Shown here in pieces: positions 1 to 6,037 of a stretch of 8,281 bases of DNA (the stretch's first letter is position 1; each line of letters starts with the position of its first letter). The notes beneath the pieces are model-generated. The model searched no databases and was not told where the DNA came from. It saw only the letters and a list, made by a program, of their open reading frames with translations. The DNA is taken from contig CAZQRT010000059.1 of NCBI GenBank assembly GCA_964596105.1, positions 1 through 8,281 of the forward strand. Reading direction: 5' to 3'. Position numbers and translations under genes: made by a program. Source of the DNA: CAJUOR01 sp964596105. GTDB lineage: Bacteria > Bacillota_I > Bacilli_A > Erysipelotrichales > Coprobacillaceae.

Positions 1-1
1 G

Positions 2-916
2 GCGATGCGGGAAGATATCATCAAAATGGGCGGCCAGGTTCGTTTTTCCTCTTGTCTGACGGATATTTTCATTGATCATCACCGTCTGACCGGGATCGAG
101 ATCAACCATCAGGAGCGTCTTTCCTGCGACGCGCTGGTGCTCGCCATCGGGCATAGCGCCCGGGACACTTTTCATATGCTGGCAGAACGAAATGTTCCGC
201 TTGTAGCGAAACCATTTGCGGTGGGCTTGCGCGTGGAGCACAGGCAGCGTGTGATTGATGAAACCCAGTACGGGGCGGCATATCGTTACTTAAAGCCGGC
301 CAGCTACAAGACGACCGACGGGCGCGGGGTCTATACCTTCTGCATGTGTCCGGGCGGGCAGGTGATCGCCGCGGCCAGCGAGCAGGGACATCTTGTTGTG
401 AATGGCATGAGCGATTATGACCGCCGTCAGGATAACGGCAACAGCGCGGTTGTTGTCGGAATATCCAAAGGAGATCCTTTCGCGGGCATCGCGTATCAAA
501 GAGAACTGGAGCAAAAGGCCTTTGATCTAGGGGGCGGCGATTTTCGCGCCCCGGTGATGACCGTCGGGGATTATCTGAATGAGCGGCTGACAGGGCTGGG
601 GGATATTGTCCCTTCTTACCGCCCCGGGGTTAAATTAGCCAATCTGGCGGAATTATTTGATGATGACATCAATGATAAATTACGAAGCGGACTTGTGACT
701 TTCGGGAAAAAGCTGCCGTTTTTCCAGGATGAGCAGGCGGTATTGACAGGCGTGGAGAGCCGTTCTTCCAGTCCGGTGCGGATTTTACGCGACAGCCATT
801 ACCAGTCGCCAATTGTTGGGATTTATCCTTGCGGCGAGGGCGCGGGGTACGCGGGCGGCATTATGTCCGCGGCCGTGGACGGCTTGAATGTGGCGCTGGA
901 AATCTTAAAGCAATAA
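2..916 (+). CDS. FAD-dependent oxidoreductase, COG2509-like (5' truncated)
   Basis: This is the C-terminal part of an uncharacterised FAD-dependent dehydrogenase. The frame is open to the left edge (a GCG codon precedes the first ATG at 5), so that ATG is internal and the N-terminal dinucleotide-binding Rossmann motif lies outside the window. Counting from that ATG, DALVLAIGHSARDT (about 42-55) is typical of the second half of the FAD fold. The stretch FCMCPGGQV followed by NGMSDYDRRQ and NSAVVV (about 112-151) is the family hallmark. The CGEGAGYAGGIMSAAVDG segment (about 276-293) is the C-terminal FAD-contacting glycine-rich motif. About 303 residues are present; from memory, full-length members have 450-530. 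The substrate and electron acceptor of this family are unknown. The protein should be cytoplasmic, as no membrane segments are visible. The gene ends in a hairpin terminator shared with the convergent MFS gene. Family assignment is firm; function is open. Confidence 0.88.
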   Translation, partial: AMREDIIKMGGQVRFSSCLTDIFIDHHRLTGIEINHQERLSCDALVLAIGHSARDTFHMLAERNVPLVAKPFAVGLRVEHRQRVIDETQYGAAYRYLKPASYKTTDGRGVYTFCMCPGGQVIAAASEQGHLVVNGMSDYDRRQDNGNSAVVVGISKGDPFAGIAYQRELEQKAFDLGGGDFRAPVMTVGDYLNERLTGLGDIVPSYRPGVKLANLAELFDDDINDKLRSGLVTFGKKLPFFQDEQAVLTGVESRSSSPVRILRDSHYQSPIVGIYPCGEGAGYAGGIMSAAVDGLNVALEILKQ

Positions 917-952
917 AAAAAAGAGACATCTTATGATGTCTCTAATTTTTTT
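913..952. terminator. Bidirectional intrinsic terminator between oxidoreductase and MFS gene
   Basis: A 9-bp perfect stem (922-930 AGAGACATC with 935-943 GATGTCTCT) encloses a 4-nt loop TTAT. Reading right it is followed by AA and seven T (946-952). Reading left it is followed directly by seven T on the - strand (A run 915-921). Both converging genes can therefore stop here. The TAA of the oxidoreductase (914-916) abuts the stem, and the TAG of the MFS gene (942-944) overlaps the stem end. Confidence 0.88.
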
Positions 953-2114
953 GATCAATGGCGTCAAAAGCATGCGTGCGGGTAATCCAGAAAGCGGCGA
1001 TAACCATCAGGATGCCGGCGAAAAGGAAGATGGATGTCGAGCCGAACCAGTCCAGCATGTATCCAAAAATCAAGGAATAAACCGCTCTGCCGACCGAGAC
1101 GGTGGCGTTGTAAAGCGAGACCGCGGTGCCGTAGGAATCATCAGGGATGCTCGCTTTCAGGTAGGCGAGGTTGCCCACGGTGGAGACGCCGGTCGCCAGG
1201 CAGTGCACGAGGCTGGCGATCAAAAAGACGGCGGAGTTCGGGGCGATGACATAGATAGCGTAGCGGACAACCAGGACGATCGCGTTTAAGAGGTAGATTT
1301 TTTTGTAGCCGTATTTGTCGAACCATTTGCCGATGAAACCTAAAAGCAGGATTTCCGGAAAAGCGGTGGCCGCCGTGAACAGGCCGGCGCTGTTGGAACC
1401 GCCGCCTAACTGGTTGACCATATGGATGCCGGCATAGCCGTTGGCGCTGTCCATCAGGACAGTTGTGAGAAGGGAAAGGATGGCGATAAAAAGAAACTTG
1501 CGGTTACTTAATACGGCTAGAATGCTTCCTTTCGGCTTGTCAGTTTCCTTCGCTTCGCTTTTCGTATTCGGGAAAGTCAGAGCGATCGCCAGCGACAAAA
1601 GCAGAAGAGTGATATAGATCACAAGCATGCGGGAATAGTCGTTTTTGGTGACAAGCTGGCCGACTAACACACTGCCGACGACAAAGCCCAGCGAGCCCAT
1701 GGAACGGATAAAGCCGTAGTTGGTGTGGTTTTTGGTGGCGAAGTTCATGGCCTGGACATCAGATAAAGGCATGATGCCGGAGCGGCACACCTCGAGGATG
1801 ATGCCGGAGATCAGCACCGCGAGATAGCCCGTCTGGATGCTGTAAAGGTAGGCCGCGACGATCGATGATCCCAGCGAGATCAGCAAGAGCCATTTGTAGC
1901 GGCCGGTCTTATCGCCGGCCACACCCCACAAAGGCACCACAAACACCGCGACGATCAGGGTGCAGAAGGTAAAGATGCCCAGCTGGGCGCCGCTGAAGCC
2001 CTGGTTGACTTGCAGGTACTGATTGATGTAAGGCATAAATCCGCCTAAAGCGGAAAAGGCCAGCAGATAAAACAGGGCGAACAGGCCGTTTTGTTTTTTT
2101 ACGTCATTTTTCAT
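942..2114 (-). CDS. MFS transporter, LacY/nucleoside-symporter-like (MFS_1_like)
   Basis: This is a 390-residue permease of the major facilitator superfamily with about 12 hydrophobic segments, expected in the cytoplasmic membrane. Visible features are the loop 2-3 motif GVAGDKTGRYK (about 64-74), the YGFIRSMGSLGFVVGSVLVG block (133-152) characteristic of the LacY/NHS-like subgroup, and a charged central cytoplasmic loop (about 183-206, SEAKETDKPKG) separating two six-helix halves. A second loop motif, GKWFDKYGYKK, lies near 262-272. Length is normal. The substrate cannot be read from sequence: sugars, nucleosides and drugs are all possible. The start codon overlaps the stop of the upstream ABC-F gene (ATGA). 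Its Shine-Dalgarno AAAGGA (2122-2127) lies inside the last ABC-F codons, so translation is probably coupled. No promoter of its own is seen, and the stop codon lies in the shared terminator. Confidence 0.9.
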   Translation of the reverse strand: MKNDVKKQNGLFALFYLLAFSALGGFMPYINQYLQVNQGFSGAQLGIFTFCTLIVAVFVVPLWGVAGDKTGRYKWLLLISLGSSIVAAYLYSIQTGYLAVLISGIILEVCRSGIMPLSDVQAMNFATKNHTNYGFIRSMGSLGFVVGSVLVGQLVTKNDYSRMLVIYITLLLLSLAIALTFPNTKSEAKETDKPKGSILAVLSNRKFLFIAILSLLTTVLMDSANGYAGIHMVNQLGGGSNSAGLFTAATAFPEILLLGFIGKWFDKYGYKKIYLLNAIVLVVRYAIYVIAPNSAVFLIASLVHCLATGVSTVGNLAYLKASIPDDSYGTAVSLYNATVSVGRAVYSLIFGYMLDWFGSTSIFLFAGILMVIAAFWITRTHAFDAIDQKN

Positions 2115-3922
2115 GATGGCATCCTTTCATAAGTTTCCATGAGATCCTCCCACTTTTTTTCTAAAGCCCGGATCTCATCATCATATTGATTATATTTTTC
2201 ATAGTCTTCTTCGTTTTCATCGCGCAGGGCTGTCAGTCGGGTGAGCTCCTGTTCGATCGCCTCCAGCTCGCGGGATATTTTGCGCTTTTCCCGGTCCGCT
2301 TTCGGGGCGGGTCTTTTAACGGGCGGCGGGGCCTTAATTTGCGTGGCGGCCAGATAGTCGTCGTAGTTGCCCGGGAAGTCCTGCCAGTGATGACCGTCAA
2401 AGGCCCATATCCGGGTCGCGATTTTGTTGATGAAGTAGCGGTCATGCGAGACAAACAGCATCGTGCCGGAAAAATCCTCAAGGGCGTCCTCGAGAATTTC
2501 TTTACCGGTGATGTCGAGATGATTAGTCGGTTCATCCAGTAAAAGAAAATTGGCTTTTTTTAATAACAGCTTGCAGAGCACGACGCGGCTTCTTTCCCCG
2601 CCGGACAGCTGCCCGATCGTCTTGAAAACATCCTCGCCTTTGAAAAGAAAGGCGCCCAGGGCGTTGCGCACCTCGGTATGGGTCATCTTCGGATATTCGT
2701 CATGCACCTCGTCAAAGATGGTTTTACTGAAATCCAGGCTTTCATGGAGCTGATCGTAGTAGCCGGTCTCGACATTCTGGCCGTAGACGATGGTGCCTTT
2801 GATTGGGGTAATTTCCCGCATGATGATTTTTAAAAGCGTGCTTTTGCCGATGCCGTTGGGGCCGATCAAAGCGACGCGGTCAGCGCGGAAAATGTCCAGG
2901 TTCACATGTTCAAACAGGACGCGGTCATCATAAGACATGGCCAGATCTTTGATTTTCAGGATTTCTTTGCCCGGGGTGAGGCGCGGGGCGAAGGTCAGCC
3001 TCATCGCGTCGTCATCGTTTTCCGGACGCGTGACTTTTGTCATTTTCGCCAGCTGTTTTTCTTTGCTTTTGGCGCGCCGGATCTGCTTTTCGCGGTTAAA
3101 AGAGCGTAATTTCGCGATGCTCTCTTCCTGCTTTTTGATGATTTTCTGCTGATCCTGATAGTGTTTTTCCGCGATTTCGCGGTTTTTGTTTTTTTCCTCG
3201 AGATAATGAGCGTAGCCGCCTTTGTACATGACGGATTTGCCGTGCTCGATGGCCAGGATGGATCCGGCTATCTGGTCGATGAGATAGCGGTCATGGCTGA
3301 CAAAAAGGATCGCCTTGGGATAGGTTTTCAGATAGCTTTCCAGCCAGGTCATGGCGGCGATGTCGAGGTGGTTGGTCGGCTCATCCAGGAGTAATAAATC
3401 CGGCTCTTCCAATAGCAGTTTACCTAAGGCGAGGCGGGTTTTCTCCCCGCCTGACAGCACCCTGACAGGTTTGTCTTCGGTAAATCCCAGGCCGTTGAGG
3501 ACGCCGTTGATGCGGCTGTCTACGCTGTAGCCGCCGCGCTCGGCGAAGGTGTGGGTGAGGGTGTCGTAGCGGTTGAAGAGGGCTTCATCGCTGTTTTCGT
3601 TCATGGCTTTTTCCAGTTCGCGGATTTCGTTTTCTAGGGCTTTCAGGTCGGAAAAAACTTGACTGAGGACCTCACGCACGGTTAAGGCGGGATCAAAGAC
3701 CGGGTTCTGGGTGAGGAATCCGCGTTTGACGTTGCCGATATAGCTGATCGCGCCGCCGTCGCTGTCGAGGTTTCCCGCGAGGATATTCAGCAGGGTGGAC
3801 TTGCCGGCGCCGTTGCTGCCGACGATGGCGATTTTGTCTTTCTGGTCAATATGAAAGGTGATGCCGTCGAGCACCACTTGCTCAGAAAAATGTTTTTGCA
3901 GCTGAGAAACAGATAACAGCAT
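2111..3922 (-). CDS. ABC-F family ATPase, YdiF-like ribosome-associated protein
   Basis: This 603-residue soluble protein has two ABC ATPase domains and no membrane segments, the architecture of ABC-F translation factors. Domain 1 has Walker A GSNGAGKST (35-43), signature LSGGE (156-160), Walker B LLLLDE (176-181) and switch His210. Domain 2 has GPNGIGKST (354-362), LSGGE (439-443), LLLDE (460-464) and His493. The DEPTNHLD extension in both domains is typical of ABC-F. The linker (about 240-315) is charged and helical (KNREIAEKHYQDQQ, KAKSKEKQLAKM-like region) and would contact P-site tRNA. A charged C-terminal coiled coil spans about 545-600. The order and length resemble Bacillus YdiF. Members act at the ribosomal E site to rescue stalled complexes, and some confer antibiotic resistance. 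The linker looks short, which favours a housekeeping role (inference). The start is backed by AAGGCGGTGAT at 3928-3938. It is the first gene of a two-gene unit with the MFS permease. Confidence 0.93.
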   Translation of the reverse strand: MLLSVSQLQKHFSEQVVLDGITFHIDQKDKIAIVGSNGAGKSTLLNILAGNLDSDGGAISYIGNVKRGFLTQNPVFDPALTVREVLSQVFSDLKALENEIRELEKAMNENSDEALFNRYDTLTHTFAERGGYSVDSRINGVLNGLGFTEDKPVRVLSGGEKTRLALGKLLLEEPDLLLLDEPTNHLDIAAMTWLESYLKTYPKAILFVSHDRYLIDQIAGSILAIEHGKSVMYKGGYAHYLEEKNKNREIAEKHYQDQQKIIKKQEESIAKLRSFNREKQIRRAKSKEKQLAKMTKVTRPENDDDAMRLTFAPRLTPGKEILKIKDLAMSYDDRVLFEHVNLDIFRADRVALIGPNGIGKSTLLKIIMREITPIKGTIVYGQNVETGYYDQLHESLDFSKTIFDEVHDEYPKMTHTEVRNALGAFLFKGEDVFKTIGQLSGGERSRVVLCKLLLKKANFLLLDEPTNHLDITGKEILEDALEDFSGTMLFVSHDRYFINKIATRIWAFDGHHWQDFPGNYDDYLAATQIKAPPPVKRPAPKADREKRKISRELEAIEQELTRLTALRDENEEDYEKYNQYDDEIRALEKKWEDLMETYERMPS

Positions 3923-3927
3923 CGCGG

Positions 3928-3938
3928 ATCACCGCCTT
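3928..3938 (-). promoter_or_regulatory. Ribosome binding site of the ABC-F gene
   Basis: Reading on the - strand, AAGGCGGTGAT sits 5 nt before the ATG at 3922. It differs from the full anti-Shine-Dalgarno complement AAGGAGGTGAT at a single base. This supports the chosen start and predicts strong translation initiation. Confidence 0.8.
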
Positions 3939-3991
3939 AATCTTAGCAGTTTAAAGGCCATTAAGCAACCGGGAGTTCACGGAATTTTAGC

Positions 3992-4020
3992 TTGTATAAT
4001 GGGCAGGGGTATTGTATAAT
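3992..4020 (+). promoter_or_regulatory. Probable promoter of the phosphatase/FNT unit, with duplicated TTGTATAAT
   Basis: A perfect -10 hexamer TATAAT (4015-4020) has TTGTAT (3992-3997) exactly 17 bp upstream as a partial -35 (TTG conserved). Transcription would start near 4027, giving a leader of about 22 nt with the ribosome binding site inside it. The -35 belongs to an earlier copy of the same 9-mer TTGTATAAT (3992-4000), whose own TATAAT (3995-4000) could be a second -10, but I see no convincing -35 for that one. Confidence 0.65.
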
Positions 4021-4036
4021 CGTGGTTATAAAAAAA

Positions 4037-4043
4037 GGGGGAG
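4037..4043 (+). promoter_or_regulatory. Ribosome binding site deciding the phosphatase start
   Basis: GGGGGAG ends 5 nt before the ATG at 4049, following a run of six A. This selects ATG 4049 over an in-frame TTG at 3992, which would lie within the promoter, and over a GTG at 4043, which would overlap the Shine-Dalgarno itself. Confidence 0.75.
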
Positions 4044-4048
4044 TGAAC

Positions 4049-5176
4049 ATGCTGTTGGAAAAACGAATCCGTAAATTCGCGAGTGTTCCTGATACATTTC
4101 GTCTCGTTGTGATCAGTGACATTCACGCTCACAATCAGCTGTTCAATCAGCTGCTGCACCGGGTGGCGTTAAAGGATGAGGATTATTTGATCATTCTTGG
4201 CGACATTATTGAAAAAGGTCCCAACAGTCTGGAAACCCTCTACAAGATTCGCGATCTTTTGGAGCAAAGGGAGAACACGATCGTGCTGGCCGGCAACTGC
4301 GAGGCGGTGGTTCTGGAGCTGTTGAAAAATGAAGAGCGCGCTGAGGATTTGAAAAACTATGTTCAGAATGCCCCGTGGGGATCGCTGTTGAAGGACAGCG
4401 CGGAGGCTTTGAATCTCGATGTCGCGCGTCTTGGGGCCAGGGATCTTCAGCGGCAGCTGGCGCAGTATTTAAGCAAGGAGATCGCGATTCTGTCCAGTCT
4501 GGATACCGCGGCGGTTTTTGACCGTTATATCTTCGCGCATGCCGGGATCGGGCAGCGCGATGACTGGGAGAATTCCAGTATGGCGGAGTTTCTGGAGCAG
4601 CAGAATTTTCTTTATAAAGGTCATACGCTGTCTGATTATTATGTTGTCACCGGGCATTTTCCGGTCAGCAATTATTCCGACATGACGATTGACAACTCCA
4701 TTATCATCAGCCATCAGAAGCATATTATCGCGATTGACGGCGGGCTGGGGGTCAAGGATATCTGCCAGCTGAACGCTCTGGTGATTCAAAAGGAGGAGGA
4801 CGGTTATCTGTATTTTCCTTACTCGGTGGATCCTTTTGAGAAATGTGAGGTTTTATTCCGCTCTTATCCGAAGTTTGCCAGCACGGTGAAGGTTTCCTGG
4901 CCGTACCGGGAAATTGAGGTGCTGCAGGTGGGAACGTCGTTCTCGTGGTGCCGCAAGCTGGTCACGGATGAGCTGGTTCATATTAAAAATGAGTTTATTT
5001 ATGAGAAGAACGGTCATTATTACTGCATGGATGATTATATCTCCAGCATGATTGATGCTCAGGTTGGCGATAAGGTCAGTCTGGTGAAGACGTATGGCAA
5101 GTATGCTTATGTGATGAAGGACGGCCGCGTGGGCTGGATCCGGCAGGACCGTCTCAAGCCGCTCACGCATCATTAA
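4049..5176 (+). CDS. Metallophosphoesterase (ApaH/PrpE-like) with C-terminal SH3-like domain
   Basis: This 375-residue calcineurin-type phosphoesterase is predicted cytoplasmic, since no signal peptide or membrane helix is seen. The metal-binding motifs occur in family order: DIHAH (Asp24, His26), GDIIEKGP (Asp52; the usual GDxxDRGP form), GNCE (Asn83), FAHAG (His164) and TGHFP (His203), then an IAIDGGLG strand (227-234). GNCE replaces the usual GNHE, so the position normally held by the catalytic His is Cys84. A helical insert lies at about 90-150. Residues about 285-375 form a separate region ending VGDKVSLVKTYGKYAYVMKDGRVGWI-type sequence, which resembles a bacterial SH3 fold, usually found in cell-wall proteins but here without a secretion signal. 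The substrate is unknown; dinucleoside polyphosphates or phosphoproteins are options from related families. The gene probably leads an operon with the FNT channel 15 bp downstream. Catalytic class is confident; the SH3 call is moderate. Confidence 0.85.
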   Translation: MLLEKRIRKFASVPDTFRLVVISDIHAHNQLFNQLLHRVALKDEDYLIILGDIIEKGPNSLETLYKIRDLLEQRENTIVLAGNCEAVVLELLKNEERAEDLKNYVQNAPWGSLLKDSAEALNLDVARLGARDLQRQLAQYLSKEIAILSSLDTAAVFDRYIFAHAGIGQRDDWENSSMAEFLEQQNFLYKGHTLSDYYVVTGHFPVSNYSDMTIDNSIIISHQKHIIAIDGGLGVKDICQLNALVIQKEEDGYLYFPYSVDPFEKCEVLFRSYPKFASTVKVSWPYREIEVLQVGTSFSWCRKLVTDELVHIKNEFIYEKNGHYYCMDDYISSMIDAQVGDKVSLVKTYGKYAYVMKDGRVGWIRQDRLKPLTHH

Positions 5177-5191
5177 AGGGGAGGCTGGTTC

Positions 5192-6013
5192 ATGAAAGAG
5201 GTGCTGAATCCCCTGGAGATCGTGGACGCTTATCTGGCCGGGGTTGATAACAAGGTCCGTTACAGTTTCTGGCGGCTGTGGTTTCTGGGCATGATGGCGG
5301 GGGCTTTTATCGCTTTAGGGGCTGCCGCCAGTAATGTTGTCATGCATAACATCAGCAATGTCGGGCTGCAGCGGTTTCTCGGCGCGGCGATTTTCCCGAT
5401 CGGTTTGATGCTGATTATCGTGGTCGGCGGGGAGCTTTTCACCGGGGATTGCCTGGTATTGCTGGGGGTCGTCAACGGGCGGATTTCCTGGCCGCAGTTC
5501 TTTAAACTTCTGGTGATTGTGTTTTTCTCTAATTTTGCCGGGGCCGTATTGGTGGCGGCTTTGGTCAGCCTGTCGGGGCAGTGGCATTATTCGAGTGATT
5601 TATTGGGGGCTTTTACTTACCGCATGGCTGTCACGAAAAGTCAGATCAGCCCGGTGGCCGCTTTGGCTTCGGGGATTTTGTGCAATATCATGGTGTGCAG
5701 CGCGGTGCTGATGGCGCTTAGCTGCAAAAGCGCGGCGGGCAAGATTCTTTCCTGTTTCTTTATCATCATGGGTTTTGTCCTTTCCGGTTATGAGCACTGT
5801 GTCGCCAATATGTATTATTTGTCGGCCGGTTATTTCGCTTCTTTGAATCCCGCGTATGTCTTGAAGGCTACAGAGGTTTACGGCGCTTTGCCGGCTTTGG
5901 AGTTTGGAAATATGCTGATGAGTCTTGTCATGGTGACGATTGGCAATATCATCGGGGGATGCGCGGTGGCGCTGGTCATGCAGCAGGTCAAAGCAAACAA
6001 GTTGTTGAACTAA
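5192..6013 (+). CDS. Formate/nitrite transporter (FNT) family channel
   Basis: This 273-residue inner-membrane channel of the FNT family (FocA, NirC, hydrosulfide channel) forms pentamers passing small monovalent anions or their acids. The first signature is seen as VVGGELFTGDCL (77-88), including the omega-loop region, and the second as GILCNIMVCSAV (161-172). Lys149 lies 12 residues before Gly161, the same spacing as Lys156 in E. coli FocA by my recollection of its sequence. His202 in GYEHCVANMY matches the pore histidine of FocA. Six transmembrane segments and both half-helix breaks are apparent; length is normal. Substrate (formate, nitrite, hydrosulfide, acetate or lactate) cannot be assigned from sequence, and no pyruvate formate-lyase or nitrite reductase gene is adjacent. 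Translation starts from AAAGGGGAGG at 5175-5184, which overlaps the stop of the phosphatase gene, so the two are probably co-transcribed. It ends in a two-way terminator. Confidence 0.93.
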   Translation: MKEVLNPLEIVDAYLAGVDNKVRYSFWRLWFLGMMAGAFIALGAAASNVVMHNISNVGLQRFLGAAIFPIGLMLIIVVGGELFTGDCLVLLGVVNGRISWPQFFKLLVIVFFSNFAGAVLVAALVSLSGQWHYSSDLLGAFTYRMAVTKSQISPVAALASGILCNIMVCSAVLMALSCKSAAGKILSCFFIIMGFVLSGYEHCVANMYYLSAGYFASLNPAYVLKATEVYGALPALEFGNMLMSLVMVTIGNIIGGCAVALVMQQVKANKLLN

Positions 6014-6037
6014 AAAAGAGGCATCAGCCTCTTTTTG
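6012..6037. terminator. Bidirectional terminator between FNT gene and malQ
   Basis: A perfect 10-bp palindrome (6013-6022 AAAAAGAGGC with 6027-6036 GCCTCTTTTT) has a 4-nt loop. The G+C-rich core is GAGGC/GCCTC, flanked by an A run (6012-6017) and a T run (6032-6036), so either strand yields a hairpin followed by 5-6 U. The FNT stop TAA (6011-6013) touches one arm. The malQ stop TGA (6024-6026) lies in the loop, and its last codons (Lys-Arg-Gly) form the other arm. Confidence 0.88.

Larger units (their letters stand above)
3923..4048. other. Divergent intergenic region
   Basis: This 126-bp gap separates the ABC-F/MFS unit (leftward) from the phosphatase/FNT unit (rightward). It carries both ribosome binding sites, the rightward promoter and the duplicated TTGTATAAT. 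A leftward promoter must lie here. TAAAAT on the - strand (3984-3989) is a possible -10 but has no matching -35, so I do not assign it. I see no attenuator hairpin or leader peptide of the kind found before some antibiotic-induced ABC-F genes. Confidence 0.6.

Noticed and set aside
933..1289. 118-codon + strand frame inside the MFS gene
   Set aside because: It lies opposite a clearly conserved permease, its product is low-complexity and charged (Asp/Gly/Arg rich), and it starts inside the terminator with no plausible ribosome binding site. It is an antisense shadow.
2186..3394. Several + strand frames of 67-118 codons opposite the ABC-F gene
   Set aside because: The products have no recognisable domains and mirror the conserved ATPase codons. 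The G+C-rich third positions of the real gene keep the opposite strand open.
3940..3968. Leftward promoter candidate TTGCTT-17-TAAGAT before the ABC-F gene
   Set aside because: The predicted start would fall within the Shine-Dalgarno (3928-3938), leaving too short a leader, and both hexamers match poorly.
3992..4048. N-terminal extension of the phosphatase from TTG at 3992
   Set aside because: It would begin within the promoter and encode the Shine-Dalgarno as protein. ATG 4049 has a proper ribosome binding site.
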